Assembly (NCBI RefSeq): GCF_007655255.1
Contig: NZ_VMYE01000001.1
Span: 248,001-312,000, forward strand
Reading direction: 5' to 3'
Length of the DNA: 64,000 nt
Source: Extensimonas perlucida
GTDB lineage: Bacteria; Pseudomonadota; Gammaproteobacteria; Burkholderiales; Burkholderiaceae_C
Part shown: positions 49,441-58,096 of the stretch, piece after piece
Layout of the letters: every line of letters starts with the position of its first letter
Numbering within the stretch: the stretch's first letter is position 1
The notes under the pieces: generated by a model
Databases searched by the model: none
The model's input: the letters and a program-made list of their open reading frames with translations, nothing else
Told to the model about the DNA's origin: nothing
Translations under genes and position numbers: made by a program

Positions 49441-51549
49441 TCAGCCGCCATTGTCGCGGCGCTCGTGGCGCTGGCGGCGCTCGTGGCGCGGCTGCGGGCG
49501 CGGCCAGGGCAGTCGGCGCCATGTGCGGGCAAGCGTGCGCAGGGTTTGCGTGGGCTGTTGCGCCGCGCCTGGCGCCGGCGCAGCGTAGCGCAGCTGCTCC
49601 AGCTGCTGCAGCCACTGCGCGAGCGGCGCGGCAGCGGGGCCGAAGTGTGCTTGCACCGCGCGGGCCATGGCGCGCGGCGGCAGGTGCGCGGGCAGCGGCA
49701 GGCCCGCGCGCGCGAGGCGCCGGCGCGTGCGTGCGAGCAGGCGCAGCCAGGGGTCGTGCTGGCGCCGCTCCCACAGCGTCCAGGCGGCGCCGCCCAGCGC
49801 GGCTGCGGCCAGCAGCGCGCCGAGCAGGCGGATCAGGTCGGGCCACGCGGGCGCGTCGAAGCCCAGCGCGCGCAGCACGTCGAGCTGGCGGCCCTGCGTG
49901 TAGTTGAGCACCCATTGGTTCCAGCCGTTGTTCATCGCCTCCCAGACGGCGCGCAGCTGCTGCACCATGCCGGGGCTGATGACGGTGTTCACGGCCGTGG
50001 CGAAGGCGCCGGCGGGGGCCTGCAGGCGCGCAAAGCTGCCCACGCGCCCCGGCGCGACGGCGGCCGTGGGATCGACGCGCACCCAGCCCTGGCCCGCGAG
50101 CCAGACCTCCGTCCAGGCGTGCGCGTCGCTGTGGCGCACCGTCCAGTAGCCATCGACGGGGTTCACCTCGCCGCCCTGGTAGCCGGTGACGATGCGCGCG
50201 GGCAGGCCCATGGCGCGCAGCAGCACCACGAAGGCCGAGGCGATGTGTTCGCAAAAACCCTGCTTGCGGTCGAACCAGAACTCGTCGGCGCTGTGCGTGC
50301 CAAACACCCCCGGCTCCAGCGTGTAGCGGTAGCCGCCCGTGCGCAGGCGCGCGAGCGCCGCCTGCACCAGCGCAGGGGCCGGGTCGGCGCCGGGCGCCAC
50401 CGGCGTCTGCGTGCGCAGCTGCGCCGCGAGCGCGAGCGTGCGCGGGTTGAAGCCCGCCGGCAGCTCGGTATAGGCGTTGAGCGTGGCGTTGCGCTGCAGC
50501 GGGCCGTGGCGAAACTGCGGATAGCTCTCGGCGCGATAGCGCAACACGCTCATCACGGGCCGGTTCGTGCGCCACAGCAGCTCGGGTGACATGGCGGCCT
50601 GAAAGCCTTCGGGCAAGCCGGGTGGCGCAGGCGCGGCGTCGATCAGCAGCAGCCAGTTTTGCTGGTGCGGCTCCAGCGTGACTTCGTAGCGCAGCGGCGC
50701 GCCGCTGACCTGCAGCGCCGCGGGGCTGGATATACGTCGCCACGGCCCGCCTTGAGCCATGTCGTCGAGCGGCCGCCAGGTGCGCCCGTCAAAGCTCGCC
50801 AGCACCGGGCCGCGGAAATACAGCGCGCTTTGCGGCGGCGTTTTGCCATTGGGCAGGTCGAAGCGCACGCGCAGCGCGATGCCGTCGTCGAGCGCGAGCG
50901 CGGCGATGCGCCCCACCTGCATGTCACCCGCAAGGCCGCTGCGCCCGAGCGTGTCCTTGGGCAGGCCCCACAGCGGCGCGATGCGCGGAAACAGCAAAAA
51001 CAGCGCCGCCATCACCGGCGCGCCCAGCAGCATCAGACGCAGCGCCGTGCGCATGGCCAGCATGAGCGGCGGCCGGCCCACGGGCATGTGTGCCTGCACC
51101 AGCGCCGTGAGCAGCCCCAGCAGCGCGAGCAGCATGGCCGCCGCGGTGGGGAGCGACTGGGAGAACAAAAAATTGCTCAGCAGCGTGAAAAAGCCGAGGA
51201 AGAACACCACCATGGCATCGCGCCGCGCGCGCAGCTCCAGCGTCTTGAGCGCGAGCAGCAGCACGATCAGCGTCACCCCCGCATCGCGCCCCGCGAGCGT
51301 TTTGAACGTAAGCCCCGTGCCCGCCACGGCCAGCGCGAGCAGCCCGCCCAGCACCCAGCGCCCCGGCAGCGGCCGCCCCCGCCCCGCGAGCCCCGCGCGC
51401 CACAGCAGCAGCGCCGCCGCGAAAGCACTGGCCCACGGCGGAACGTGGGGGATCAGCGGCACGATGATCCAGCCCACCACGCCAAGCAGAAACAGCGTAT
51501 CGCGCGCTTCGCGGGGCAGGCGGGAGAGGGCGAAAAACGTCGAAGACAT
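49441..51549 (-). CDS. TgpA-like transglutaminase (DUF3488/transglutaminase-like)
   Basis: The 702-residue membrane protein has about six N-terminal membrane segments (LLGVVGWIIVPLIPHVPPWA to MLLGAPVMAALFLLFPRIAP). A periplasmic transglutaminase domain follows with the Cys in GFCEHIASAFVVLLRAMGLP, His in HSDAHAWTEVWLAGQGW and Asp in VRVDPTAAVAPG. A further membrane segment and a C-terminal DUF4129-like tail end the protein. TgpA is an essential periplasmic transglutaminase in Pseudomonas; the substrate is unknown. DUF58 and MoxR genes precede it on the same strand. Confidence 0.92.
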   Translation of the reverse strand: MSSTFFALSRLPREARDTLFLLGVVGWIIVPLIPHVPPWASAFAAALLLWRAGLAGRGRPLPGRWVLGGLLALAVAGTGLTFKTLAGRDAGVTLIVLLLALKTLELRARRDAMVVFFLGFFTLLSNFLFSQSLPTAAAMLLALLGLLTALVQAHMPVGRPPLMLAMRTALRLMLLGAPVMAALFLLFPRIAPLWGLPKDTLGRSGLAGDMQVGRIAALALDDGIALRVRFDLPNGKTPPQSALYFRGPVLASFDGRTWRPLDDMAQGGPWRRISSPAALQVSGAPLRYEVTLEPHQQNWLLLIDAAPAPPGLPEGFQAAMSPELLWRTNRPVMSVLRYRAESYPQFRHGPLQRNATLNAYTELPAGFNPRTLALAAQLRTQTPVAPGADPAPALVQAALARLRTGGYRYTLEPGVFGTHSADEFWFDRKQGFCEHIASAFVVLLRAMGLPARIVTGYQGGEVNPVDGYWTVRHSDAHAWTEVWLAGQGWVRVDPTAAVAPGRVGSFARLQAPAGAFATAVNTVISPGMVQQLRAVWEAMNNGWNQWVLNYTQGRQLDVLRALGFDAPAWPDLIRLLGALLAAAALGGAAWTLWERRQHDPWLRLLARTRRRLARAGLPLPAHLPPRAMARAVQAHFGPAAAPLAQWLQQLEQLRYAAPAPGAAQQPTQTLRTLARTWRRLPWPRPQPRHERRQRHERRDNGG

Positions 51550-51559
51550 CAGAGAAGTT

Positions 51560-51676
51560 AATTGGGGTCAGATTCCAATTATTTTGGTTTTCCAGATCAA
51601 AAAGGCATTTTTACAAGGTACATCAAGCGCTAGCAGCTATCAAATCAGGAAATTGGGGTCAGATTCCAATTATTTT
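51560..51676. repeat. Pair of 26-bp direct repeats flanking a family C copy
   Basis: AATTGGGGTCAGATTCCAAT followed by TATTTT occurs at 51560-51585 and again at 51651-51676, identical. Between them lie 65 bases with a family C hairpin (minus strand ATAGCTGCTAGCGCTTGATG, 51610-51645). The unit has its own short inverted ends AATTGG / CCAATT. The second copy ends at the DUF58 stop codon. Confidence 0.75.
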
Positions 51677-52893
51677 CAGGCGAGCGCCAGCGCCTCCAGA
51701 CAGCGCCGCTGGTGGGCCGGGCCCAGGTCGGGGGCGATTTCCACGCCCGGCAGGCGCAAACCGTAGCGCAGGCCCAGGCGCTCGGCCTCGAGCACCCAGG
51801 CAGTGAGGCGCGACAGGCGCGACTCTAGGAGGCTGTCGGACTTTGGAATCGTCGGCTGCGAATGCACCGCAGCGGCCCATTTTTTACCGTCTTCTTGCCC
51901 CATAGCACCACTATGGGGCGGCGAATCCGGCAAAAACTGGCCTCGCTGGGGCGCATTCTCGCTATCGACGCCCAAAGTCCGACAGCCTCCTAGCGTGGGC
52001 AGGCCGGCTTGCGCGGGCGTGAGCCACAGCGTCTGGCGTGGCGTGGCGACGGTGTCGCGGCTGACGAGCGCGTCCGAGCCCGCGGCCAGCGCCTGCGCGG
52101 CTTTTTTCCAGACGATCTGCTTGCGCGTGTCGCCGCGCCGGTACGCGCGCACGCCGTCCCATTCGTCCTGGCCAGCGCCTTTGGCCACGGTGCGGGCGCC
52201 ATGCGGGTCTGCGTCGGACGCGCCGGTCGGCAGCGGCGTGGCGGGGGATTCGGGCTGCGGGTAAACCAGCACTTGCGCCGCAGGCCGCCAGTAGCTCCAG
52301 GCGCGGAAGGTGCCCAGCGGAAAGCGCGTCTGCAGCACGATGGGCGGCACGCGCTGGCGTCCGCGCTGCGTGGGGCGCCAGGCCAGCTGCACCTGCGTGC
52401 TGCCCTGCGCGGGCACGTCGCTCCAGACCCAGGCGGGCGCGTCGTCATTGCGCACGGCCAGGGCGATGGCGTAGCGCGGGCTGCGGCGCGTGTTGGTGAG
52501 TTGCACTTGCAAGGGCACGCCCGCGCCGAGGAACTGCGGCGCGGGCGGCAGCAGGTGCAAATGCAGGCCGCGCAGCGTGGCGTGGCACAAGTGCATGCCC
52601 GCGACGGCGCTGCCTGCTATCAAAAACGTTAGCAGGTAGCCGAGGTTGAGCTGAAAGTTGATCGCCGCCACGAGCAGCACGAGCAGCGTCAGCGCCAGCA
52701 TCCAGCCCGCGCCCGTGGGCAGGATGTAAATGTTGCGCTGCGTGAGCGTGAGCTGGTCGGAAAGCGGCAGCCGCGCCTGCCACCACTGCGCAAAGCGTGC
52801 ACGCAGCCAGGCGCGCGGGCGCAGCAACCGGCCGGGGCTGGCGGATGCAGCGCGGGAGTCGGTGTGTGCGGGAGATGCAGCGGAGGCGGGCAT
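51676..52893 (-). CDS. DUF58 domain protein carrying an in-frame 55-residue repeat insertion
   Basis: The 405-residue protein has two N-terminal membrane segments (GWMLALTLLVLLVAAINFQL and YLLTFLIAGSAVAGMHLCHA). A beta-rich region follows (LQVQLTNTRRSPRYAIALAV, RGRQRVPPIVLQTRFPLGTF), then the DUF58 signature GVRAYRRGDTRKQIVWKKAA. Residues about 302-356 are encoded by repeat A5; the natural sequence PTL-ESRLSRLTAWVLEAER resumes after it. Without the insert it is about 350 residues, the usual length. The insert lies after a predicted strand (RQTLWLTPAQAG) and before a helix. Start ATG at 52893; an upstream GTG is possible. Partner of MoxR and TgpA. Confidence 0.88.
   Translation of the reverse strand: MPASAASPAHTDSRAASASPGRLLRPRAWLRARFAQWWQARLPLSDQLTLTQRNIYILPTGAGWMLALTLLVLLVAAINFQLNLGYLLTFLIAGSAVAGMHLCHATLRGLHLHLLPPAPQFLGAGVPLQVQLTNTRRSPRYAIALAVRNDDAPAWVWSDVPAQGSTQVQLAWRPTQRGRQRVPPIVLQTRFPLGTFRAWSYWRPAAQVLVYPQPESPATPLPTGASDADPHGARTVAKGAGQDEWDGVRAYRRGDTRKQIVWKKAAQALAAGSDALVSRDTVATPRQTLWLTPAQAGLPTLGGCRTLGVDSENAPQRGQFLPDSPPHSGAMGQEDGKKWAAAVHSQPTIPKSDSLLESRLSRLTAWVLEAERLGLRYGLRLPGVEIAPDLGPAHQRRCLEALALA
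51826..51992 (-). mobile_element. Family A 167-nt MITE-like palindrome, copy 5, inside the DUF58 gene
   Basis: CTAG borders, TA repeats at 51826-51827 and 51991-51992, terminal inverted repeats GGAGGCTGTCGGACTTTGG. Both ends carry the same C-to-G change in complementary form compared with other copies. Net insertion is 165 nt, and the DUF58 frame stays open through it. Removing it restores a CTA-GAG junction (Leu-Glu). Confidence 0.88.
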
Positions 52894-52939
52894 GGGGTGC
52901 GCAGGGCGGAGCGTGTGATTCGGCAGAGGGCACACCTTC

Positions 52940-53869
52940 TCAGCGCAACGGCACCGCTTCGAGCATGGCCTGCACCTGCTCGACGGCGCCGCGCCCAGCT
53001 TCGCCCGCAGGCACCACGGGCACGAGACGGTGCGCGATGGTTTGCGGCAACACGGCCTGCACGTCGTCGGGGGCGACGTAGTCGCGCCCCTGGATCAGCG
53101 CCTGCGCCTTGGCCGCACGCACGAGCGCGATGCCCGCGCGCGGCGACAGGCCCTGCACGAACCAGCGCCCCGAGCGCGTTGCGGCGATCAAGTCCAGCAC
53201 GTAGTCGAGCAGCGGCTCCGATGTGTGCACCGCAAGCACGGCGTCCTGCAGCGCGAGCAGGTCTTCGCCCGACAGCAGCGGCAGCATGCCCTCGAGCAGC
53301 GCGCGCCGGTCGCCGCCCGCGAGCAGCGCGCGCTCGGCAGCGCGGTCGGGGTAGCCGAGCGAGATGCGCATCAAAAAGCGGTCGAGCTGCGACTCGGGCA
53401 GCGCGTAAGTGCCCAGCTGGTCGTTGGGGTTTTGCGTGGCGATCACGAAAAACGGGCGCGGCAGGGCGTGCGTTTCGCCGTCGATCGAGACCTGCTTTTC
53501 CTCCATGGCTTCGAGCAGTGCGCTTTGTGTGCGTGGGCTCGCGCGGTTGATTTCGTCGGCCAGCAGTACCTGCGCAAACACCGGCCCGCGGTGGAATATG
53601 AAGCCTTCTTGCGCGCGCTCATAGACGGACACGCCCAGCAGGTCGCTGGGCAGCAAGTCGGCCGTGAACTGCACGCGCGCAAACTGCAGGCCGAAGCTGC
53701 GCGCGAGCGCCTGCGCCAGCGTGGTCTTGCCCACGCCCGGCACGTCCTCGATCAGCAGATGCCCGCCGGCAAGCAGGCAGGCCACGCAGTCCTGTACCTG
53801 CGCCGACTTGCCGACGATGACCGTGTTAAGCTGAGCCAGCAGCGATTGGATTGTGCGTTGTGCATCCAT
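52940..53869 (-). CDS. MoxR family AAA ATPase
   Basis: The 309-residue AAA+ protein has Walker A EDVPGVGKTTLAQALARS (about residues 41-58), Walker B VLLADEINRASPRTQSALLE, sensor 1 FFVIATQNPNDQLGTYALPE and the MoxR C-terminal lid GLSPRAGIALVRAAKAQAL. MoxR proteins act with vWA/DUF58 partners as chaperone-like assembly factors. The ATG gives MDAQRTIQSLLAQLNTVI. It precedes the DUF58 gene by 46 bases. Confidence 0.94.
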   Translation of the reverse strand: MDAQRTIQSLLAQLNTVIVGKSAQVQDCVACLLAGGHLLIEDVPGVGKTTLAQALARSFGLQFARVQFTADLLPSDLLGVSVYERAQEGFIFHRGPVFAQVLLADEINRASPRTQSALLEAMEEKQVSIDGETHALPRPFFVIATQNPNDQLGTYALPESQLDRFLMRISLGYPDRAAERALLAGGDRRALLEGMLPLLSGEDLLALQDAVLAVHTSEPLLDYVLDLIAATRSGRWFVQGLSPRAGIALVRAAKAQALIQGRDYVAPDDVQAVLPQTIAHRLVPVVPAGEAGRGAVEQVQAMLEAVPLR

Positions 53870-53905
53870 GGATAGTTCGGAAAAATCGAGAGACAGGGTC
53901 GCATT

Positions 53906-54859
53906 GTGAGCAAGACAGGTTACTTCACCCATCCCGACTGTAAAAAACACGAAATGGGGCCGGGCCATCCCGAATGCCCCGAGCGACTCGACGCGATCGA
54001 GGACCGGCTGCTCGTCACCGGGCTGGACGTGGCGCTCGAGCGCTACGAGGCCCCGCCCGCGGCGCTGGCCGACATCGAGCTGGCGCACCCGCGGCTGCAC
54101 ATCGCGGCGCTGCGCGGCCTGCACGACTGGCTGCGCGAAGACTTGGAGGCCGGTGGCCCGCCATACTCGCAGATAGACCCTGACACCTCCATCAACGCCT
54201 ACACCTGGCCTGCGGCGCTGCGTGCGGCGGGCGCGGCCATCGCGGCCACCGACGCGGTCATGGCGGGCGAGATCGAAAACGCCTTTTGCGCCGTGCGCCC
54301 GCCCGGCCACCACGCCACGCGCGACAAGGCCATGGGGTTTTGCTTTTTCAACAACGTCGCCATTGCCGCCAAGTACGCGCTGCAGCGCTACAACCTGCAG
54401 CGCGTGGCGGTGGTGGACTTCGACGTGCACCATGGCAACGGTACCGAGGACATCCTCGCGGGCGATCCGCGCGCGCTCATGGTGGGCATTTTCCAGCACC
54501 CGTTCTACCCCTACAGCGGCGAGCACCCCGCGGGGCCGAACATGCTCAACGTGCCCGTGCCGGCCTACACGCGCGGCATGGAAATCCGCGAGATCATCGA
54601 CATCACCTGGATGCCGCGGCTCGAGGAGTTCAAACCCGAGCTGATCTTCGTGAGCGCCGGCTTCGACGCGCACCGCGAGGACGACATGGGGCAGCTCGGC
54701 ATGACCGAGCAGGATTACGCCTGGATCACCATGCGCATCAAAGACGTGGCGCGGCGTTTCAGCAAAGGGCGCATCGTCTCGTGCCTCGAGGGCGGCTACG
54801 CCCTGAGCGCGCTCGCACGCAGCGTCGAAGCCCATTTGCGCGTGCTCGCGGACGTTTGA
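53906..54859 (+). CDS. Histone deacetylase-like amidohydrolase
   Basis: The 317-residue zinc hydrolase of the class II HDAC/acetylpolyamine amidohydrolase family contains GHPECPERLDAIEDRL, FCAVRPPGHHATRDKAMGFC with the His-His pair, VAVVDFDVHHGNGTEDIL with the zinc ligands, SAGFDAHREDDMG and CLEGGYALSALARSV. It removes acetyl groups from small amines or proteins; the substrate is unknown. The start is GTG; it diverges from moxR. Confidence 0.93.
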   Translation: MSKTGYFTHPDCKKHEMGPGHPECPERLDAIEDRLLVTGLDVALERYEAPPAALADIELAHPRLHIAALRGLHDWLREDLEAGGPPYSQIDPDTSINAYTWPAALRAAGAAIAATDAVMAGEIENAFCAVRPPGHHATRDKAMGFCFFNNVAIAAKYALQRYNLQRVAVVDFDVHHGNGTEDILAGDPRALMVGIFQHPFYPYSGEHPAGPNMLNVPVPAYTRGMEIREIIDITWMPRLEEFKPELIFVSAGFDAHREDDMGQLGMTEQDYAWITMRIKDVARRFSKGRIVSCLEGGYALSALARSVEAHLRVLADV

Positions 54860-54900
54860 TCGGCGCGCGCCTTATCTTGTTTGCATCAGGAGCGCCGCCC

Positions 54901-55704
54901 ATGAATGACCCGCTTTCCAGCGTTACCGCCGCAAGCCCGCTCGCCGTGCAGCGCGACGCACGCGGCGTAGTCACCTTGACGCTCAACGACCCGGCGCGCT
55001 TCAATGCGCTCGGCGACGAAATGCTCTCTGCGCTGCAGCAGACGCTGGACGCCCTGCAGGGCGACGACAGCGTGCGCGTGCTGGTGCTGGCCGGCGCGGG
55101 CAAGGCGTTCTGCGCGGGGCACAACCTCAAGGACATGGCCGCGCACCCCGATCTGGCCTGGTACCAGCGCCTGTTTGCGCAGTGCAGCCGCGTGATGCTC
55201 GGCCTGCAGCAGCTGCCCGTGCCCGTGATCGCGCGCGTGCACGGCATGGCCACGGCCGCGGGCTGCCAGCTCGTGGCGCAGGCCGACCTGGCGGTGGCGG
55301 CCGAAGACGCGTGCTTTGCCACGAGCGGCATCCACTATGGCCTCTTTTGCGCCACGCCCAGCGTGCCGCTGGTGCGCAACATGCCCATCAAGCAGGCCAT
55401 GGAAATGCTGCTCACGGGCGAGTTCATCGACGCGCACACGGCGCAGGCGCATGGACTCGTGAACCGCGTGGTGCCGCCCGAGGCGCTCGACGAGGAGGTC
55501 GAAAAGCTCGTGCGCGCCATCCTCGAAAAGCCGCGCGTGGCCGTGGCCATGGGCAAGGCGCTGGTCTATCAGCAGCGCGAACTCGGGCTCGCGGGGGCCT
55601 ACCAGCTCGCGGGCCAGACCATGGCCGCGAACATGATGGACGAGGCCGCCCAGGAGGGCGCGCGTGCCTTCGTCGAAAAGCGCAAGCCAAGCTGGAAACC
55701 CTGA
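54901..55704 (+). CDS. Enoyl-CoA hydratase/isomerase family protein
   Basis: The 267-residue crotonase-fold protein has GKAFCAGHNLKDMAAH (about residues 68-83) and ARVHGMATAAGCQLVAQADL (about 114-133), the two oxyanion-hole motifs. FATSGIHYGLFCATPSVPLV corresponds to the active-site loop but lacks the usual Glu pair, as in the EchA subfamily called enoyl-CoA hydratase domain-containing 3. A CAGGAG ribosome site precedes the ATG, 41 bases after the HDAC-like gene. Confidence 0.88.
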   Translation: MNDPLSSVTAASPLAVQRDARGVVTLTLNDPARFNALGDEMLSALQQTLDALQGDDSVRVLVLAGAGKAFCAGHNLKDMAAHPDLAWYQRLFAQCSRVMLGLQQLPVPVIARVHGMATAAGCQLVAQADLAVAAEDACFATSGIHYGLFCATPSVPLVRNMPIKQAMEMLLTGEFIDAHTAQAHGLVNRVVPPEALDEEVEKLVRAILEKPRVAVAMGKALVYQQRELGLAGAYQLAGQTMAANMMDEAAQEGARAFVEKRKPSWKP

Positions 55705-55791
55705 GCCCCAAACTGCCCAACATAGGCACCAAGCCACACCCAGGCCCATCCCGCAGCCGCATTCAGCGATACCAAGATCAAGCAAAGAGGA

Positions 55792-57147
55792 ATGGTCAAG
55801 ACGCCACCGCCACCCGCACTCGCGCAGCTCGAACATCTGCTGCGCTCTTTTTTTCACCCCACGGTGCTCATCGAGCTTGCCGCGCTGGCGCTGTGTGTGG
55901 GCCTCGCGTGGCTGGCCGTGACCGCACTGCGCCGGGCCTTTCATTACACGGACGACGCCCGGCCTTCGATCCTGCTCGGGCGCAAAGTCGTCGATGGCGC
56001 CCTGTTCCCCATCGTGCTGCTGGGCCTGGGCTACGTGGCGCGCGCGCTGTTGCGCGAGTGGATTTCGCTCGCGGCGTTCGAGATCGTGATCCCGGTGCTG
56101 ATCGCGCTCGTGGCGATCCGCGTGGGCGTCAAGGTGCTGCAGGCGGCGTTCCCAAACTCCCCCTGGGTGCGCCCCATGGAGCGCACCATTTCGTGGCTCG
56201 CGTGGTTCATCATGGTGCTGTGGGTCACGGGCCTGTTGCCGCGCGTGCTGCAGGAGCTCGACGAGATCAGCTGGAAGGTGGGCGGCTCGCGCATGTCGGT
56301 GCGCACCTTGCTCGAAGGCGTGCTCACGACGGGCGCCGTGCTGCTCGTCACGCTGTGGATTTCGTCGGCCATCGAGGCGCGCCTGCTGCGCTCGGCCACC
56401 GGCAGTGTGCTTTCGGTGCGCAAGGCGCTGAGCAATGCCTTGCGCGCGCTGCTGTTGTTTCTGGGCCTGGTGCTGGCGCTGTCGGCCGTGGGTATAGACC
56501 TCACGGCCTTGTCGGTGTTTGGTGGCGCGCTCGGCGTGGGCATAGGTTTTGGCTTGCAAAAGCTCGCCGCCAACTACGTGAGCGGCTTCGTCATCCTGGC
56601 CGAGCGCAGCGTGCGCATCGGCGACAACGTGCGCATCGACGGTTTCGAGGGGCGCATCACCGACATTGCAGGCCGCTACACGCTGATCCGCTCGGCGGTG
56701 GGGCGCGAATCCATCGTGCCCAACGAAATGCTCATCACCCAGCGCGTGGAAAACCTCTCGCTCGCCGACCCGCGCGTGTGGCATTCCACGGTGGTCAGTG
56801 TGGGCTACGAAAGCGACGTCGAGCTGGTCATGCGCCTGCTCGGCGAAGCCGCGCTCGTGAGCCCGCGCGTGCTGCGCGACCCTGCGCCCAGCGTGGCCTT
56901 GTCGGCCTTTGGCGCCGACGGGCTCGAATTCACCATCGGCTTTTGGATCGTCGATCCCGAAAACGGCGTGCTCAATCTGCGCTCCGAAATCAACCTGGCC
57001 GTTTTGCGCGCCTTGCGTGCGCACAACATCGACATTCCCTATCCGCAGCGGGTGCTGCATTGGCAGCCGGCCGATGCGGGGGCACCCGTCGCCGGGGAGC
57101 CTGCCACCCAACTGCCCGCTGGCGCTGACTATGGGCGCGCGGCGTGA
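55792..57147 (+). CDS. Mechanosensitive ion channel family protein (MscS type)
   Basis: The 451-residue membrane protein has about six membrane segments. The pore helix VGIGFGLQKLAANYVSGFVI and the beta domain ILAERSVRIGDNVRIDGFEG and IVPNEMLITQRVENLS are typical of MscS. Extra N-terminal segments make it a large MscS-like channel that releases osmolytes on hypo-osmotic shock. An AAAGAGGA ribosome site precedes the ATG. Confidence 0.93.
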   Translation: MVKTPPPPALAQLEHLLRSFFHPTVLIELAALALCVGLAWLAVTALRRAFHYTDDARPSILLGRKVVDGALFPIVLLGLGYVARALLREWISLAAFEIVIPVLIALVAIRVGVKVLQAAFPNSPWVRPMERTISWLAWFIMVLWVTGLLPRVLQELDEISWKVGGSRMSVRTLLEGVLTTGAVLLVTLWISSAIEARLLRSATGSVLSVRKALSNALRALLLFLGLVLALSAVGIDLTALSVFGGALGVGIGFGLQKLAANYVSGFVILAERSVRIGDNVRIDGFEGRITDIAGRYTLIRSAVGRESIVPNEMLITQRVENLSLADPRVWHSTVVSVGYESDVELVMRLLGEAALVSPRVLRDPAPSVALSAFGADGLEFTIGFWIVDPENGVLNLRSEINLAVLRALRAHNIDIPYPQRVLHWQPADAGAPVAGEPATQLPAGADYGRAA

Positions 57148-57254
57148 TCTGGCGCAGGCCCGCAGCGGGCGCTCGCCTATAATTCCCGGCGAAAAACGCA
57201 CGGTCGTTCTATTTTGGCAAGGTGCGGCGCAGGGGCCTAGGGGCATCGGCCGAA

Positions 57255-57312
57255 CAGCCTAACAAGCATTAGAATCGACGGCTCAGCCTAACAAGCATTC
57301 GAATCCATTCAA
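57255..57312 (+). repeat. 29-bp tandem repeat upstream of etfB
   Basis: CAGCCTAACAAGCATT is found at 57255-57270 and 57284-57299, spaced 29 bases; the following bases (A/C)GAATC also agree. The first unit contains TAGAAT, a plausible -10 box. The tandem lies 22 bases before the etfB ribosome site AAGGAG and could be a duplicated promoter or operator. Confidence 0.5.
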
Positions 57313-57333
57313 CCCCATCAAGGAGTCGCAGTA

Positions 57334-58083
57334 ATGAAGGTCTTGGTCCCTGTCAAACGCGTGGTGGACTACAACGTCAAAGTCCGGGTCAAGTCGGACG
57401 GGACGGGTGTGGACATCGCCAACGTCAAGATGAGCATGAACCCGTTTGACGAAATCGCCGTCGAAGAAGCCGTGCGCCTGAAGGAAAAGGGCGTGGCGAC
57501 CGAGGTCATCGCCGTCTCTTGCGGTGTGGCTGCCTGCCAGGAAACCCTGCGCACGGCCATGGCCATCGGTGCCGACCGCGGTATCCTGGTCGAAACCGAC
57601 GCCGAGCTGCAGCCCTTGGCTGTGGCCAAGCTGCTCAAAGCCATCGTCGACAAAGAACAGCCCGGCCTCATCATCGCCGGCAAGCAAGCCATCGACGACG
57701 ACGCGAACCAAACGGGCCAAATGCTCGCCGCGCTCGCCGACCTGCCGCAGGCTACCTTTGCAAGCAAGGTGGAAGTAACGGGCGACAAGCTGCGCGTGAC
57801 GCGTGAAATCGACGGCGGCCTCGAAGTGCTCGAGCTCACGCTGCCGGCAGTCATCACCACCGACCTGCGCCTCAACGAGCCGCGCTACGTCACCCTGCCC
57901 AACATCATTAAGGCCAAGAAAAAGCAGCTCGACACCTTCAAGCCCGAAGACCTGGGCGTCGATGTCACGCCGCGCCTCAAGACCCTCAAGGTCAGCGAGC
58001 CGCCCAAGCGCGGTGCCGGCGTGAAGGTGCCCGACGTCGCCACGCTGGTGGACAAGCTCAAGAACGAAGCCAAAGTGATCTAA
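57334..58083 (+). CDS. etfB: Electron transfer flavoprotein subunit beta
   Basis: The 249-residue subunit binds AMP. It starts [20 protein letters not shown] and has the ETF-beta signature [20 protein letters not shown], followed by [20 protein letters not shown]. It accepts electrons from acyl-CoA dehydrogenases with EtfA. AAGGAG precedes the ATG, and etfA follows 13 bases later. Confidence 0.97.
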   Translation: MKVLVPVKRVVDYNVKVRVKSDGTGVDIANVKMSMNPFDEIAVEEAVRLKEKGVATEVIAVSCGVAACQETLRTAMAIGADRGILVETDAELQPLAVAKLLKAIVDKEQPGLIIAGKQAIDDDANQTGQMLAALADLPQATFASKVEVTGDKLRVTREIDGGLEVLELTLPAVITTDLRLNEPRYVTLPNIIKAKKKQLDTFKPEDLGVDVTPRLKTLKVSEPPKRGAGVKVPDVATLVDKLKNEAKVI

Positions 58084-58096
58084 GGAGTTGCACGAA

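Noticed and set aside
52600-52640. CTGCTATCAAAAACGTTAGCAG within the DUF58 gene as another family C copy
   Set aside because: Only the short TAGCTGC-like piece agrees; the AGCGCTTG arms and the GGCC tail are missing, so it is probably chance.
57284-57312. TTCGAATCC resembling a tRNA T-loop
   Set aside because: No acceptor, D or anticodon arms can be folded around it; it is part of the 29-bp tandem repeat.
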